A stretch of 64,000 nt of DNA, taken from Cacajao melanocephalus (taxonomy: Eukaryota > Chordata > Mammalia > Primates > Pitheciidae). Made by a program: the position numbers and the translations under genes. Below, one piece after another: positions 1-39,009 of the stretch (positions are counted from its first letter, which is position 1; the number at the start of each line of letters is the position of its first letter). The notes beneath the pieces are model-generated. The model searched no databases and had not been told where the DNA came from. It saw nothing but the letters and a program-made list of their open reading frames with translations. Location: positions 1 through 64,000 of the forward strand of contig CAUYLG010004982.1 in the NCBI GenBank assembly GCA_963573385.1, read 5' to 3'.

Positions 1-106
1 TAACCAGCTTGTTTTATAAAACACTATTTTCCCGTGTTATTAATAATTGCATCAACTCTTTAAGAAAATTTTGATTTGCATTCCTCTGATAATTGGACTG
101 CCATTA

Positions 107-179
107 CTGAGGCAGTCCGCCATTACCAAGGCAGTCCGCCATTACTGAGGCAGACCACCATTACTGAGACAATTCTAAC
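107..179 (+). repeat. 18-19-bp tandem repeat, about four units
   Basis: Units of the form GCCATTACTGAGGCAGTCC occur four times with small changes, directly before L1 5' UTR-like sequence. They may belong to the L1 5' end. Confidence 0.7.
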
Positions 180-1563
180 TGTACCTCTGTAAACAAAACT
201 GCAAGGAAATTTAAACAGCAGCTGGGCAGAGCCAGCAGCAGCTCAGCAATGCCTTTGCTGGCAGACTGTGACTAGACTTACCTCCTTGCTGGGCAGGGTA
301 TCTCTGAGAAAAGGCAGCAGCACATCAGGAACTTATAAATAAAGTTCCACCTTCCCAGGACAGAGCACCTGGGAAAAGAGGTGATTATGAGTTCTGCTGC
401 AGCAGACTTAAACTTACCTGCCCAGCAGGTACAATGGAGCTCCCAGCACAGCACTTGAGCTGCTATAAGGGACAGACTGCCTCCTCAAGCAGCTCCCAAA
501 TTCTCATATATCCAAAGAGACACCTCATAAAGGAGAGCTCAGGCTGACATCTGGCAGGTACCCTTCTGGAATAAAGATAACAGAAGAAGAAACTGGCAGC
601 AACCATTACTGTTCTGCAGCCCCCATGGGTGATCCCCAGGCAAGCAGGGTCTGGAGTGGACCTCCAGCAGTCCTTAAGCAGAGGGGCCTGACTGTTAGAA
701 GGAAAACTAAAAAACAGAAAGAAATAACATCATCATCAACAAAAATGACGTCCACTCAGAGACCCTATCCAAAAGTCATCAACTACAAAGACCATAGGTA
801 GATAAATCAACAAAGATGGGAAGAAACCAGCAAAAAAAGGATGAAAACACCAAAAACCAGAACGCCTCTCCTTCTCCAAGGGATCACAACTCCTCACCAG
901 CAAGGGAACAAAGCTGGATGGAGAATGAGTCTGATGAGTTGACAGAAATGGGCTTCAGAAGGTGGGTAATAACAATGCTGTGCTAAAAGAACATGTTCTA
1001 ACCCAATGCAAATAAACTAAGAACCTTGAAAAAAGGTTTGATAAAATGCTAATGAGAATAAATAGCTTAGAGAAGAATATAAATGACTTGATGGAGCTGT
1101 AAAACACAACACAAGAACTTCACGAAGCATACACAAGTTTCAGTAGCCAAATCGACCAAGCAGAAGAAAGGATATCAGAGATTGAATATCAACTCAATGA
1201 AATAAAATGAGAAGGCAAGATTAGAGAAAAAAAGAGTGAAAAGAAATGAACAAAGCCTCCAAGATATATGGGATTATGTGAAAAGACCTATCTACATTTG
1301 ATAGGTGTACCTGAATATGACAGAGAGAATGAATCCAAGCTGGAAAACACTTTTAAGGATATTATCCAGGAGAACTCCTCCAACCTAGCAAGGCAGGCCA
1401 ATACTCAAGTCCAGGAAATACAGAGAACACTACACAGATATTCCTCAAGAAGAGCAACCCCAAGGCACATAATTGTCAGATTCACCAGGGTTGAAATGAA
1501 GGAAAAAATGCTAAGGGCAGCCAGAGAGAAAGGTTGTGTTACCCACAAGGGGAAGCCCATGAG
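180..1563 (+). mobile_element. L1 5' UTR and ORF1 segment, inactive
   Basis: The segment matches a primate L1 5' UTR and the ORF1 start near 816 in sense orientation. The C-terminal half of ORF1 is readable from 1268, including LIGVPEYDREN, ENTFKDIIQEN, RRATPRHIIVRF and EKMLRAAREKG. ORF1 is interrupted by stops upstream (for example near 1208). It stops abruptly at about 1563, where sequence in the opposite orientation begins. Confidence 0.9.
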
Positions 1564-2293
1564 ATTCATCCATGTGCTTACAAAGGACATGAACTCATCG
1601 TTTTTTTATGGCTGCATAGAATTCCATGGTGTGCATGTGCCACATTTTCTTTGTCCAGTCTATCATTGTTGGGCATTTGGGTTGGTTCCAGGTCTTTGCT
1701 ATTGTGAACAGTGCCGTAATGAACATATGTGTACCTGTGTCTTTATAGTAGAATGATTTATAGTCCTTTGGGTATATAACCAGTAATGGGATTGCTGGAT
1801 CAAATGGAATCTCTATTTCTAGGTCCTTGAGGAATTGCCACACTGTCTTCCACAATGGTTGAACTAATTTACACTCCCACCAACAGTGTAAAAGTGTCCT
1901 ATGTCTCCACATCCTCTCCAGCATCTGTTGTCTCCAGATTTTTTAATGACTGCCATTCTAACTGGCATGAGATGGTATCTCAATGTGGTTTCGATTTGCA
2001 TTTCTGTAATGACCAGTGATGATGAGCAGTTTTTCATATGCTTGTTAGCCTCATACATGTCTTTTGAAAAGTGTCTGTTCATATCCTTTGCCCACATTTG
2101 GATGGTTTGTTTTTTTCTTATAAATCTGTTTTAGTTCTTTGTAGATTCTGGCTATTATCCCTTTGTCAGATGGGTAGATTGCAAAAATATTTTCCCATTT
2201 TGTTGGTTGCTGGTTCACTCTAATGATTGTTTCTTTTCCTGTGCAGAAACTCTTAAGTTTAATTAGATCCCATTTGTCTGTTTTGGTTTTGAT
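1564..2293 (-). mobile_element. L1 ORF2 C-terminal segment, inverted relative to its neighbour
   Basis: On the minus strand it reads as the end of L1 ORF2, with FLKDLEIEIPFDPAIPLL and ALFTIAKTWNQPKCP. The 3' UTR and poly-A are absent; the segment is joined head-on to the ORF1 segment. Confidence 0.92.
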
Positions 2294-4105
2294 TAATCAT
2301 TTCTGGCTTTTAAAATGAGTGACCTGGGACTCTTCCTTTCACTTGAAAACTTAGAGGCCATTGTAGTGTTATTAATTATTCTAATACAAATATTTTGTAT
2401 CTCAGGAAATAGCAAGGCCTGAGGAGGGGATGGTGACTGAAGTTTCATGCTTATGTTTCTCTGGGCCTAAGAGATTTTGCACACCTCACATTCCTTAGAC
2501 TACTCCAGCCGGTTTTCTTTCTCAATCCTATTCACTTTCAAGACTGCTATATTTTCATTCGGATTTGCAATAAAGCCATCACACCCATAATGTAGTCTCA
2601 GCAATCTATTCTTGCTGATTCCTTCTTATTTAATAAGACATGTTATCTATATTACTTGAAAATTTAATTACATCTTTTCTTATAAGTCACACTCTAGCTT
2701 TCTCAGTCTTCCAGGATGAGACTTTGCTCCTACAGGGTCTAATGTTCTGCCCGAATTCTGACCAAATCAGGAGAAGTATATACTACAATCCAATAGTTTC
2801 TGTGGTCTGGAATAATTCTCACATTCCTTACTTTGTATAGATTGGTGAGACCCATTCATCTTGCTTACCCACTGTGCAATTTTGTGTGTGTGTCAAGCCT
2901 CAGTTTCCTTGCATATGCACCCAGATATCCAAAGTTTGGTATCCTGCCTTGAACCCAGCCTCTTCCTTAGCTTGGATCTGTCCACTACCTCCTGCCAAAC
3001 TTCTCCCCAAAAAGGGGATGGAGTTAATTTTCCTTCCTGCCCCCACCAGACCCCCAGCCACAAGGATTATGTTTAAGTATGTTTAAAATGTACTGACCAC
3101 CTAAGATTAAATATATATCCTAACAAAGCCTATTTAAGCTTTCCTTCGTTTCTAAATTCTTTTTGTCACACCCCGTCCTCCAAATTGGTTCTCCCTTAAT
3201 CAGATAACTGGTAATGTCATCATCATGACCTTTGGGCACTACACATTTAACTCATCCACAAGTTCACATGAGGCCAGGCCTACAGACTGACAAGAGACCG
3301 TGACGGAGGATTGAGATTATACAGGTCCTTGAGGACAAATAACAACGTTTATGTTGTATCATAATGAGAAGCCCTTGAGAGTTGTAAAAAGGGAAGCGAC
3401 AGGATCAGGTTTGCCTTTGAGAAGACTTTCCTAAGTGCAGTGTGAAGACATCTGGATAAGATATTTTTATTATAAACATCAAACCACTTATGAAAGGAAG
3501 GAAAAACCTTAGGGCAGGAAGGCTTAAAGAGGCTGAGATAAAAAGGCTTAATGTAGGAAAGTGATTGTACAGGAGGAGGGAAATGGAAGGAAAATGTTTC
3601 AGAGGTAGAATCAACAGAATTTGATGGCTGCTTTAATATGTTTTGGGATAAGGAAAAAGAACAGTTGAAGTCACTCAAGGTCAAATATTATATGTATTTT
3701 TCTTGCCTCATCAACTTGTTTATGTATTTCTTGATGGCAGAAACGATTTCAAATGTTTTCATGTACAATTTGGTGCACAATAAACAGATATACAATTAAT
3801 CAACAAAGAATAAATAAATCTGCTGTGTGATTTGTCATGAGCCTGTCTACAAAAAAAAAAAAAATTATGGAAATCTAAAACCTACGTTGTCAGGCAATTT
3901 TAACCATTTTTTTCCAGGTGCACATATAAAGCAATGCTAACAAAAATTGTACAAATGCTTGAAAACTAGAATATGAATTCACTTACAGTTTTAGAAGCTA
4001 ATATGCTGATCTGATTTTTTTATGTTATTAATAATCATTAGAGTTACCTTAGATAAGTACTAACTAACCTCATCTAATTTAATCCAAACTTAAATGATCT
4101 ACTTT
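2294..4105. other. Unique or very old sequence, TDRD12 intron 8
   Basis: No exon, Alu or L1 is seen. Around 3290-3500 the text resembles an old dispersed repeat, but I cannot name the family. Only chance open frames are present. Confidence 0.5.
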
Positions 4106-4252
4106 AAGATTTTAGCAGTGGTTCTTAAACTTTAGCGCATATCAAAATTACTTGGAGGACTTTTTTTAAGTTGGTTGGTAGACCCGGAGGTTTTCATTTA
4201 GTTGGTTAGAATGGGGCCCAAGAAATTACTTTGAGGACCACTGCCTTAGAAC
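4106..4252 (-). mobile_element. MER5A-like hAT DNA transposon remnant
   Basis: It begins with the AGTGGTTCTTAAACTTTAG-type terminus and ends with GAGGACCACTG, the inverted-repeat ends typical of MER5A. The interior is diverged. Confidence 0.6.
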
Positions 4253-5154
4253 CATGTTTCCAAAACACTGGATGATTATAAAAACCACTAGAGTGAATAT
4301 TAAAATTATAGAATCCCAGGCCCCACCTCTGATCTGCGGTTCAAGGAAGGTTCTTAGGAGTGTTAAGTGCCTCATGTGGTTCTTATAATTCAGCCAAGTT
4401 TGGTAAGTACCGCTTAAAGCAATCCTATGCAATAGGTAGCATTATTACTCTTATTTGACAAAGGGAAAAACAAAGGCTTAGCGGGCTTCAGTACTGTTAA
4501 ATGTATTTAATTTCTCCCCCCACCTCCCCCGCCACAACTAGAGGGCTTAAGCCATTGTTCATACTTAAATATGGAACTTTTTTATATAAGCATAATTATT
4601 ACTAAGAGCATTTTGATAGCACACACTTGTTCATCTTAGTGTCTCTAGAAACTGACAAGATGCATACGGAACCCAGCACTGTAAAATATGGCCTTGCATA
4701 AAATTTAAAACACAAAGTTCTAACAACAAATAGACAAACAATGTGATCAGTTTAAACAACCAGTGAAATGGAGAAAAGCAAATTAAAATCATTTAAATGA
4801 ATTAACTAAATAATTAAATCAAAATTATCAACTCAGTAACTGTTGGTAAGTAGAGGAAAAAAATAGTTATTAACTTTGATACCAGAAAAGGTATTTTACT
4901 ATTTATCTCACAACTGGTTTGATATTTATAATAAAAAGATATTATCCAGATGTTTAAAACTTTAAAAATGTCTTGTAAATTGTTTTACTAGATATTCCAA
5001 TATATTCAGTAAATAAAACATTGCTGTTTGCAGCAGAAGTATTACAAATGCAAACTGCCCTTAAAATTGTTTCCTCAGAAATTTTTCATAATGAGATTAA
5101 ATGATCTTTTAAGTACAAAGTAGTTAAGTTACTTGATTGTAAACTTATGTAAAT
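4253..5154. other. Unique sequence with a short MIR-like piece near 4440-4490
   Basis: Mostly A/T-rich intron sequence. The segment near 4440 resembles the MIR core (ATTATTACTCTTATTTGAC, then AAAGGCTTAG). A second MER5-like fragment may lie at 4250-4330. No coding signal. Confidence 0.45.
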
Positions 5155-5365
5155 AATAATGGCTAACATTTATTAAATGCTACATCAATTAACACATTTA
5201 ATCCTCACAACAAACATTAGAGGTAGTTACTATTATTTTCACTACTGACACAGAAGGAAACTTAAACCCAGAAAGATATTACTTGCCCACTGTTCACATA
5301 ACTAGCAAGTGGAAGAGACAGTCAATAAAGCCAAGCACTCTGTCTAGAGTTCACACGCTTAACCA
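5155..5365 (+). mobile_element. MIR SINE
   Basis: MIR order is readable: AACATTTATTAAATGCTA, then TTTAATCCTCACAACAA, then the GAAACTTAAACCCAGAAAG and ACTAGCAAGTGG segments. It is old and diverged. Confidence 0.8.
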
Positions 5366-6387
5366 TAATATTATGGCCATCCCCTGTGTATCAAATATAA
5401 AATAGATATCCTCATTTTACTTCTTATTTGAATTTGCATTTGCAATTATTATCTGCAATAATAAAAGCAGGTACTAGATGAAATGGGGGCAAAAAGGAAG
5501 AAATGATAAAGAATTACCTCTCAGAAGAGGTGCTTAATTCGGGCTATGTCTAAGCAAAGGAGCGGCAGGTGGCTGTTCCAGTTATAGGGGACGGAAAACT
5601 GACTGCCAACCACTTTTCAAAGAGCAGTTCTACAGGGAATAGAAATTTCTGCCAAACTACTTTGAAAAATTTCACAAAACAAGGCTTGCTAAGATGCTTT
5701 CCTTGAGAATCTATTCAAATGATCCTGTTACCAATAGATACTGATCTTCAGTGTTCAGCCCCAGGTTCATTCTCCCTTTGAGTTGCAGGATTGCAGTGGA
5801 AGTTGAAACCACTGCCTCTCAGAATGGAAAATTTGAGTAAATGCAGATGAATCTAAGAATCTTAAATTTCCAAACCCACTGTGCTTCCTTTGCCAGCAAA
5901 AACAGCCCTTCCATCTAAAAAAACCACTTTCTCTTACTTGAAGACCCTGAAATGTCCCCCATCCAGAGGACGCCACTTCTTGGTTTCTAATTTCCTCACT
6001 GAAAACACACTGACATAGGTAGAATATTTTATTAGTAACAAAACATTCTATTAGCTTTTCAATGCCAGGTATTCAACACAGTCACAATCAATATTTGTTG
6101 AATAGAGTTAGACAAAACCTTAGATGAACTCACATAGTATCAAATTCCAGACTATGGCAAGGCATATTATAGCAAGATTCTCTTAGTCCCCAGTATTTTT
6201 GTTCTAAGCTTATTTTTCCAAGTCCAGTCTGTTTGAAGAGAAGACAATTATACTAAATTTATAAATATCAAATCTTCTTTCTGAACAAATGAACTTTCTA
6301 CTTCCAATTAATTAAAAAAATTAAGACAGAATTTCCTAATACAAGAAAATTACTAAAGTAAAATTCATTAATTCAAACTACAGCTAC
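5366..6387. other. Unique sequence, TDRD12 intron 8
   Basis: No recognised repeat. A minus-strand open frame at 5767-5976 has a donor-like GTAAGAG near 5936 but matches nothing I know in TDRD12. Confidence 0.45.
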
Positions 6388-6683
6388 TTTTTTTTTCTTT
6401 TGAGACAGAGTCTAGCTCTTTTGCCCAGACTGAAGTGCAATGACATGATCTCTCAGCTCACTGCAACCTCCATCTCCTGGATTCAAGCAATTCTCTCGCC
6501 TCAGCCTTTAGAGTAGCTGGGATTACAAGCATGGGATACCACGCCCAGCTAATTTTTGTTTTTAGTAGAGATGGGGTTCCGCCTCGTTGGCCAGGTTGGT
6601 CTGGAACCCCTGACCTCAAATAATCCACCTGCCTTAGCCTCTTAAAATGCTGGGATTACAGGCTTGAGCCACTGCATCTGTCC
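6388..6683 (-). mobile_element. Alu
   Basis: Full-length Alu with a T-rich head, both arms and the characteristic end. It forms an inverted pair with the plus Alu at 6784, 100 bp away. Confidence 0.95.
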
Positions 6684-6783
6684 CTCTTTATTTTATTTTC
6701 TAAAATATTTTTTATTTGTATCAAAGTAATACATGAATGTAATTTAAAAATAAAATGAGATCAAAGGCTCACAAAGAAAAGCA

Positions 6784-7081
6784 GACCGGGCGCGGTGGCT
6801 CACGCCTATAATCCCAGCACTTTGGGAGGACTAGGCTGGTGGATCACGAGGTCAAAAGATCGAGACCATCCTGGTCAACATGGTGAAACCCTGTCTCTAC
6901 TAAAAATACAAAAAAATTAGCTGGGCATGGTGGCGCGCGCCTGTAATCCCAGCTACTCAGGAGGCTGAGGCCCGAGAATTGCTTGAACCCAGGAAGAAGA
7001 GGTTGTGGTGAGCCGAGATCGCACCGAGTGGAGATCGCGCCATTGCACTCCAGCCTGGGTAATAAGAGTGAAACTTCGTCT

Positions 7082-7112
<31 letters not shown>
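6784..7112 (+). mobile_element. Alu
   Basis: Full-length, starting ACCGGGCGCGGTGG. The right arm has a short internal duplication of the GAGATCGC box near 7015-7040. The tail is A15 followed by AAAAG units. Confidence 0.96.
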
Positions 7113-7839
7113 TAATAATTTTCTATTAAATCTCTCCTCACTCATCTAACTCATTTTGTAAGGGGAAACACTTGTTAATTCCTTTAACTATTTATTTTGG
7201 TTGTTTACATCTATTTTCAAAATAATTTTAGGCTGCTTTTTTAATCTAGCCGTCTATTTTTTACTATCATATACGAATAATTTAGATCTATCTTTCATCT
7301 ACTCTCCATCTTCCTCTCAACACAGTTACAATAAAATTTTTGTCAACGTTGTTAACCTCTATTTACAGTTTTAGAAATTTATGAAGCTAAGAAGTTTACG
7401 ATTATATTTCCTTTCCTCTGCAGACATTCTGGAGTTTCTCCTTGTTCTTTCCTTCATACAAGGTATTTTTCATAATAAGCCTCCTTTTTCTAAGGTTTAT
7501 GGGATCCAATTGTCTATGAAATCTTCATTTTTTCAGAGACCTCTCTTCTGGAGGCATCTATCTTCCTGTTGCAAGCCAGGCTCCTTGTCAGAATTTTTGC
7601 ATGATTATCAGCCTGAGGACTTTCTCAGACTGCCATTCTGAATGCCATCCTTTTTCCCTGTTTACTTCTTCATTTTTCTGGAGTATATTTTCACGAAACT
7701 TTACTGAAAAAATAAGTCATCCAGGGCAGATACACTCTTACATACCTAAAAATGCATTTGATCTACCACTCCACTTGAATTACAGTCTGACTGAGTACAG
7801 AATGCTTAGTTGAAAGTATCTAGACCCATCTCACATTCA
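7113..7839. other. Unique or unassigned sequence
   Basis: A/T-rich. The text at 7600-7800 could be the start of the L1 piece that follows, but I cannot place it firmly. Confidence 0.4.
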
Positions 7840-8370
7840 AGGATACACAAAGACTCAAAACAGAGGGATGGAGGAAGACATACCAACCAAATGGAGAGAA
7901 AGAAAAAATAAAAAAAATAAAAAAAACAGAAGCTGCAATTTTCGTCTCTGATAAAACAGACTTTAAAGCAACAAAGACCATAAGAAACAAAGAGGGACAT
8001 TACATGGTGGTGAAAGGATCAATGCAACAAGAAGAGCTAATGATTCTAAATATATACACACCCAATACAGGAATACCCAGATACATAAGGCAGGTTCTTA
8101 ATGACTTACAAAGACACTTAGATTGGCACACAATAATAGTGGGAGACTTTAACATTATACTGTCAGTATTAGACAGATCAATGAGATAGAAAATTAACAA
8201 GGATATCCAGGACTTGAACTCAGACCCGGAACAAGTAAACTTAACAATTATTTACAGAACTCTCCACCCCAAATCCACAAAACATACATTTTTCTCAGTA
8301 TCACATGACACCTATTTTAAAAGTGACCACATAATTGGAAGTAAATCACTCCTCAGCAATTGCATAGCAT
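7840..8370 (+). mobile_element. L1 ORF2 endonuclease-domain fragment
   Basis: A readable frame gives MVVKGSMQQEELMILNIY, TPNTGIPRYIRQVL and VGDFNIILSVLDRS, the central part of the L1 apurinic endonuclease including the GDFN metal-site strand. Flanking frames are broken. Further downstream HDTYFKSDHIIGSK-like text follows. Confidence 0.9.
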
Positions 8371-8534
8371 TTCACAGGTTTAAATAAAACATTGGTTGGC
8401 TGCTTGTTTGTTATTTTCATCCCTTATTCTTTCCTGTCTCCATTGTTAAGCACAATTATTGGCATGAAAGAGGTTTTTAATACCCATTTTTTAGACTGCA
8501 TTGTAGCCTGGGCAATAAAACAAGAATCCCATTC

Positions 8535-8653
8535 TCTCTCCCTCTTTCTCTTCCTCTTTCTTTCTCTCTTACATTCTTTTTTTTCTTTCTTTCACTCTTT
8601 CTTTCTTTTTTCTTTCAAAAAAAATAAAAAATAAAAAAATTAAAAAAAAAAAG
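8535..8653 (+). repeat. Pyrimidine (CTTT/CTCT) run then A-rich run
   Basis: Low-complexity T/C sequence changes at 8618 into A-rich sequence. The junction looks like the tail region of an old Alu or a simple repeat. Confidence 0.7.
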
Positions 8654-8654
8654 A

Positions 8655-8960
8655 CGTTAATGAAGGTGAAAAATTCCTATTGCCTAGCAACATCATAGCA
8701 TAATCACTGTCTTTTCGATGCTGAAATTGGTTTAGATAACACAGTTACCATTGTGTTACAGCTCCCGACAGCATTCAATACAGTAACATGCTGTACAGGT
8801 TTGCGGCATAGGGGCCATAGGCTATACCATATGACCTGTATGTGTAGTAGGCTGTACCACGTAGGTTGGTCTAAGAACACCCTATGATGCTGGCACACCA
8901 AAATCACCTAATGACATGTTTCTAAGAACTCCATGCAGTAAGTAACACATGACTGTATAT
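8655..8960 (+). mobile_element. Tigger/MER2-type DNA transposon remnant
   Basis: The text around TAGGCTGTACCACGTAGG and ATGACATGTTTCTAAGAAC resembles non-autonomous pogo-like elements. The family assignment is from memory. Confidence 0.5.
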
Positions 8961-9039
8961 CAATAATCACTTCAAACCCACTAGTCTTATGAAAGTTAAT
9001 TAGACAAACTAAATCATTCTTTCATCTCCAACTAAATCA

Positions 9040-9310
9040 GAATTGAGGGGCCAGAGGAAAAGTACTCAAGGCACAGAGCACCTTCTTGGCGCCACTGTTG
9101 AGGTGCTCTGCCAGAATCCCAAAACCAGTTTTACCTGGTAGCTGCCGAAATAACCTGTCACAACTTTAATACTAGTTTTACCTACCACCATCACCTACCA
9201 ATCAGAGCTTGCCACCTCCCAAAAGCTTCTCTAGTGTCAATGAGCTTCTTTTCAAAACAGTATGTAAGATTTCTCTTTCTAATAAAACTCTCAACCTTCT
9301 CTTTTCAACG
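9040..9310 (+). mobile_element. LTR-like remnant (family unassigned)
   Basis: It contains CCTACCAATCAGAGCTTGCC (CCAAT-type box) and CTAATAAAACTCTCAACC (polyadenylation-type signal), in the order and spacing of a solitary retroviral LTR. No viral genes adjoin it. Confidence 0.5.
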
Positions 9311-9314
9311 AATG

Positions 9315-12201
<2,887 letters not shown>

Positions 12202-12215
12202 CCTACAATTTAATT

Positions 12216-12518
<303 letters not shown>

Positions 12519-12551
12519 TGACACTGCAATTTTAAAAAGTAGGTAGTGAGA

Positions 12552-13100
12552 TGACAGGTTTCTACAATTTGGGCTACTGATAGTGGCAAAAGGCAGCCAA
12601 ACGCCTAGGTAGATAGGGTTGGTCCGTCGTGAAACCCAATCTTCAAGCAGAAAACAGTTCTAAAGCCTAGCTACAAGTCTCAGGTAACCCACTGACTGGA
12701 TTGAGGCCCTGTCTTCCTGTTTGGCATTTTTTTCCTCTGACTGATCTCCACCCTTCACCTATTTCACATATACCTACCCTTTCCTAATTGGTTTTCTACA
12801 CTGTCATACCCACCTTTCAGTGGTGTGTTTACTTTAACCTTTTTTGCATACTCACTAACCAATCAGCATGTACTCCCCATTCTGAGTCCATAAAAAGCCC
12901 CAGCCCAGCCACACTGAGAGAGAAACCACCCGTCCAAGAAGAATGAGGTTACACTGAGAGCTGTTCCGTTGCTCAGTAAAATTCTTTCCTGCCAATCCTC
13001 ACTCTTCTAACCGTCAGCATAGCCTCATTCTTCTTGGACACGGGACCAGAGCTCGAGAACCACTGAATGCTACAGAACAGGTGCGCCAAGTGGGTGGGGA
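12552..13100 (+). mobile_element. Solitary LTR-like element of a class I endogenous retrovirus (subfamily unassigned)
   Basis: It begins TGACAGGTTTC. It carries CCAATCAGCATGTACTCC, a TATA-like CATAAAAAGCCCC near 12890, and CAGTAAAATTCTTTCC near 12975, the U3-R-U5 order of a gammaretrovirus-like LTR. No gag, pol or env sequence adjoins it. The right edge is uncertain. Confidence 0.6.
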
Positions 13101-14037
13101 GACTCCAGCAGCCAGGCCCAGGGCTGAGTGAGGCCCAGGTGGGGTACGGGGTTTGGGTGCTTCTGGCCGTGGAGGACCCCAGTTGGTAAAGTGGCTGAGA
13201 AAAATCCTTTGTATCTTTCTTTCTCTATGATGAGCAACACTACCAAAGTAACTGAAAATAATCTGAAATACAGGGAATATTTTAGTTGGCTAAAGCTTTA
13301 ATGTAGTTGTTTACTATGGACACACACGAAATATTACACCCACAAGTATCAGTAAGTCCTCATTTGACTCGTCAACAGGTACTTGGAAACCATGGATTTA
13401 AGTGAAACAAAGTACAGCAGGCCCTCAAATTACGTTGTTTCTCAAGGTTGTTTCATTATAACATTGTTTTACTTAAGGTGAGTTTCCAAGAACCTAACCG
13501 AGACATGAAGTGAGGCCTTCCTGGACACACATCTAGCGTAAGAGTGAAGTGGCAGAGGAGCCACCACAGAGTGCAAGCCAGGCATCAAAGGGGCTGACAA
13601 GTTTCACCCTCACCCAGCAATTCTAATTCATTAAATATCTTAAAGACTGGCATTAAAAACTAGGTATTTCTGCCCTTAAAAGCCTGTCTTCCATATTTTT
13701 ATGCATCCTGTTGCCTAAGTGAAAAATCAATCATAAATATATATGTATACTCTGAGGACAGATAGTGATTACTGGTCTAATGGCTAGGCTGAAATAAATC
13801 AGTCCTGCATATGAACAGGTGCCTGTTGTGTTGTTTACGTGACAGTAAAAATTCTAAGTATGAAATGCATGACACATGATCTCTTTCAACATCTACATCA
13901 CAAATTGGTTACATTAAATTAAGAAAAGAGAGACAGAGAATTACCATAGCCCTTCTAGACAACCTTTCTAATCTTTAAAAAGCTATGAATACCTTTTTCA
14001 TGCTGCCTATGAAATAAACCACACTAGCAGAACTCAC
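13101..14037. other. TDRD12 intron 8, mainly unique; DNA-transposon-like piece at 13415-13520
   Basis: The phrase GGCCCTCAAATTACGTTG through TTCCAAGAACCTAACCG resembles pogo/Tigger-type non-autonomous elements. The rest shows no recognised feature. Confidence 0.45.
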
Positions 14038-35957
<21,920 letters not shown>

Positions 35958-36118
35958 TGCTTCTAACCTTTAAGATGCTCTTTTTTATTCCTGGGCGGAG
36001 GCCCAGCTAACTTTAGGAAGGAATTCAGTCCACGGTTTGACTCTGAAACAAAATTGATAAGAGCCTGTGAACCCCAAAATTTTGAGACGTGTCTCAGTTC
36101 ATTTAGAAAGTTCATTTT

Positions 36119-36431
36119 GCCGGGAAAGTGAGGTGGCTCAGGCCTGTAATCCCAGCACTTTGGGAGGCCGAGGCGGGCGGATCACGAGGTCAAGAGATCG
36201 AGACCATCCTGGCCAACATAGCGAAACCCCATGTCTAATAAAATACAAAAATTAGCCAGGCATGGTGATGGGCACCTGTAATCCCAGCTACTCAGGAGGC
36301 TGAGGCAGGAGAATTGCTTGAAGCCAGGAGGTGGAGTTGCAGTGAGCTGAGATCGCATCACTGCACTCCAGCCTGGCACCTGGCAAAAGAGCAAGAGTCG
36401 GTCTAAAAAAAAACAAAAAAACAAAAAAAAA
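36119..36431 (+). mobile_element. Alu
   Basis: Full-length, with the GAGATCGAGACCATCCTGG variant and an AAC-rich tail. Confidence 0.95.
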
Positions 36432-36489
36432 CAGAAAATATACCTCTATCTGTCGTCGAATGCACGGAGAGAGATTTGAGTAATAGTAA

Positions 36490-36921
<432 letters not shown>

Positions 36922-36975
36922 CTCAGCTTGTCCTTGTCGCCTGGCAGGGGTCCCCTGTCCTCCTGCTTTCTCTAG

Positions 36976-37290
<315 letters not shown>

Positions 37291-37853
37291 CAGCCTGTAT
37301 CTCTTAAACACTATGAGCTGGAAGACTTGGTAGTGAGGAAGAGTCCTGGTCAGCCACGAATCTCTGGGTCCTCATGGCCTCCTGGCAACATTTGCATTTG
37401 ATCTGCACCTTCTGGAAAGTTTCCTGGCTTTCTCCCCAGCTGGCCTTAAACTGGCAGAGCTCTCTGAGTCTAAATGAGTTAATTTGCTAGTCAGGGAACC
37501 AACAAGATGACAGAAGACTGCAAGAGTTTGGAGAGAGCATGGAAATTGTGGAGTTACGTATTTTGGGGAACAATGCTCACATAAGCATGCAGTTCTATAA
37601 GTAAACTAGATTGCACAAGGTCCCACAGATATCATGCGCTTAACATCTCAGGCAGGATGGTTGGAGAGGTGTGTAGCTGCCAGTCGGGAGAAAAACACAG
37701 CTGCAAGGTGCACGATGTTCACCTGTTCCTTGAATTAGGCTGACAAGGCCTCACCTCCAATCAAGGCACCTGGTACGGACAACTCACCTGAAATCTCAAG
37801 ACCTTGTCAAAAAGAGATGGAAAACGACAGGATCTAACTTAAACAGGAGGTAC
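37291..37853. other. Intergenic (NUDT19 to TDRD12), unique
   Basis: No gene or element recognised. Confidence 0.5.
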
Positions 37854-38165
37854 AGGCTGAGCAAGGTGGCTCATGTCTGTAATCCCAGCACTTTGGGAGG
37901 CCGAGGTGGGCAGACCACTTAAAGTCAGGAGTTCTAGACCAGCTTGGCAACATGGTGAAACCCTGTTTCTACTAAAAATACAAAAATTAGCCAGGCATGA
38001 TGATGGGCACTGGTAATCCCAGCTACTCAGGAGACTGAGGCAGAAGAATCACTTGAACCAAGGAGGCAGAGGTTGCAGTGAGCTGATATCACACCACTGC
38101 GCTCCAGCCAGGGCAACAGTGTGAGACTGTCTCAAAAAAAAAAAAAAACAAAAAAACAAAAAAAA
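37854..38165 (+). mobile_element. Alu
   Basis: Full-length with an A15 and CAAAAAAC tail. Confidence 0.95.
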
Positions 38166-38406
38166 GTACGTGAGGGAAACATGTGGTGTGAAAACTATCT
38201 TTTCTGTGAAGAAAAACGAGTCATAGTACTTTATCATGACATCTTCTAATATCACCCACTGAGCCATGGCAAGTCCAGTGAAGAGGGAGTCGGCTGTGGC
38301 ACTAACCAGCTGCGTGTGTTTTCTCACTGGCAAAATCATGGTGTTCACTGAGGTCCCTTCCAGCTGCAACATTCTAGTAATCTTTGAGAGTCAAAAAACA
38401 AAGCTA

Positions 38407-39009
<603 letters not shown>

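Noticed and set aside
60..106. Short match to antisense L1 (TTTTGATTTGCATTCCTCTG) at the left edge
   Set aside because: Only about 30 bp, without L1 sequence on either side; too weak to call a separate L1 fragment.
5767..5976. Possible further TDRD12 exon
   Set aside because: A donor-like GTAAGAG is present, but the translation does not match the remembered TDRD12 sequence after exon 8.
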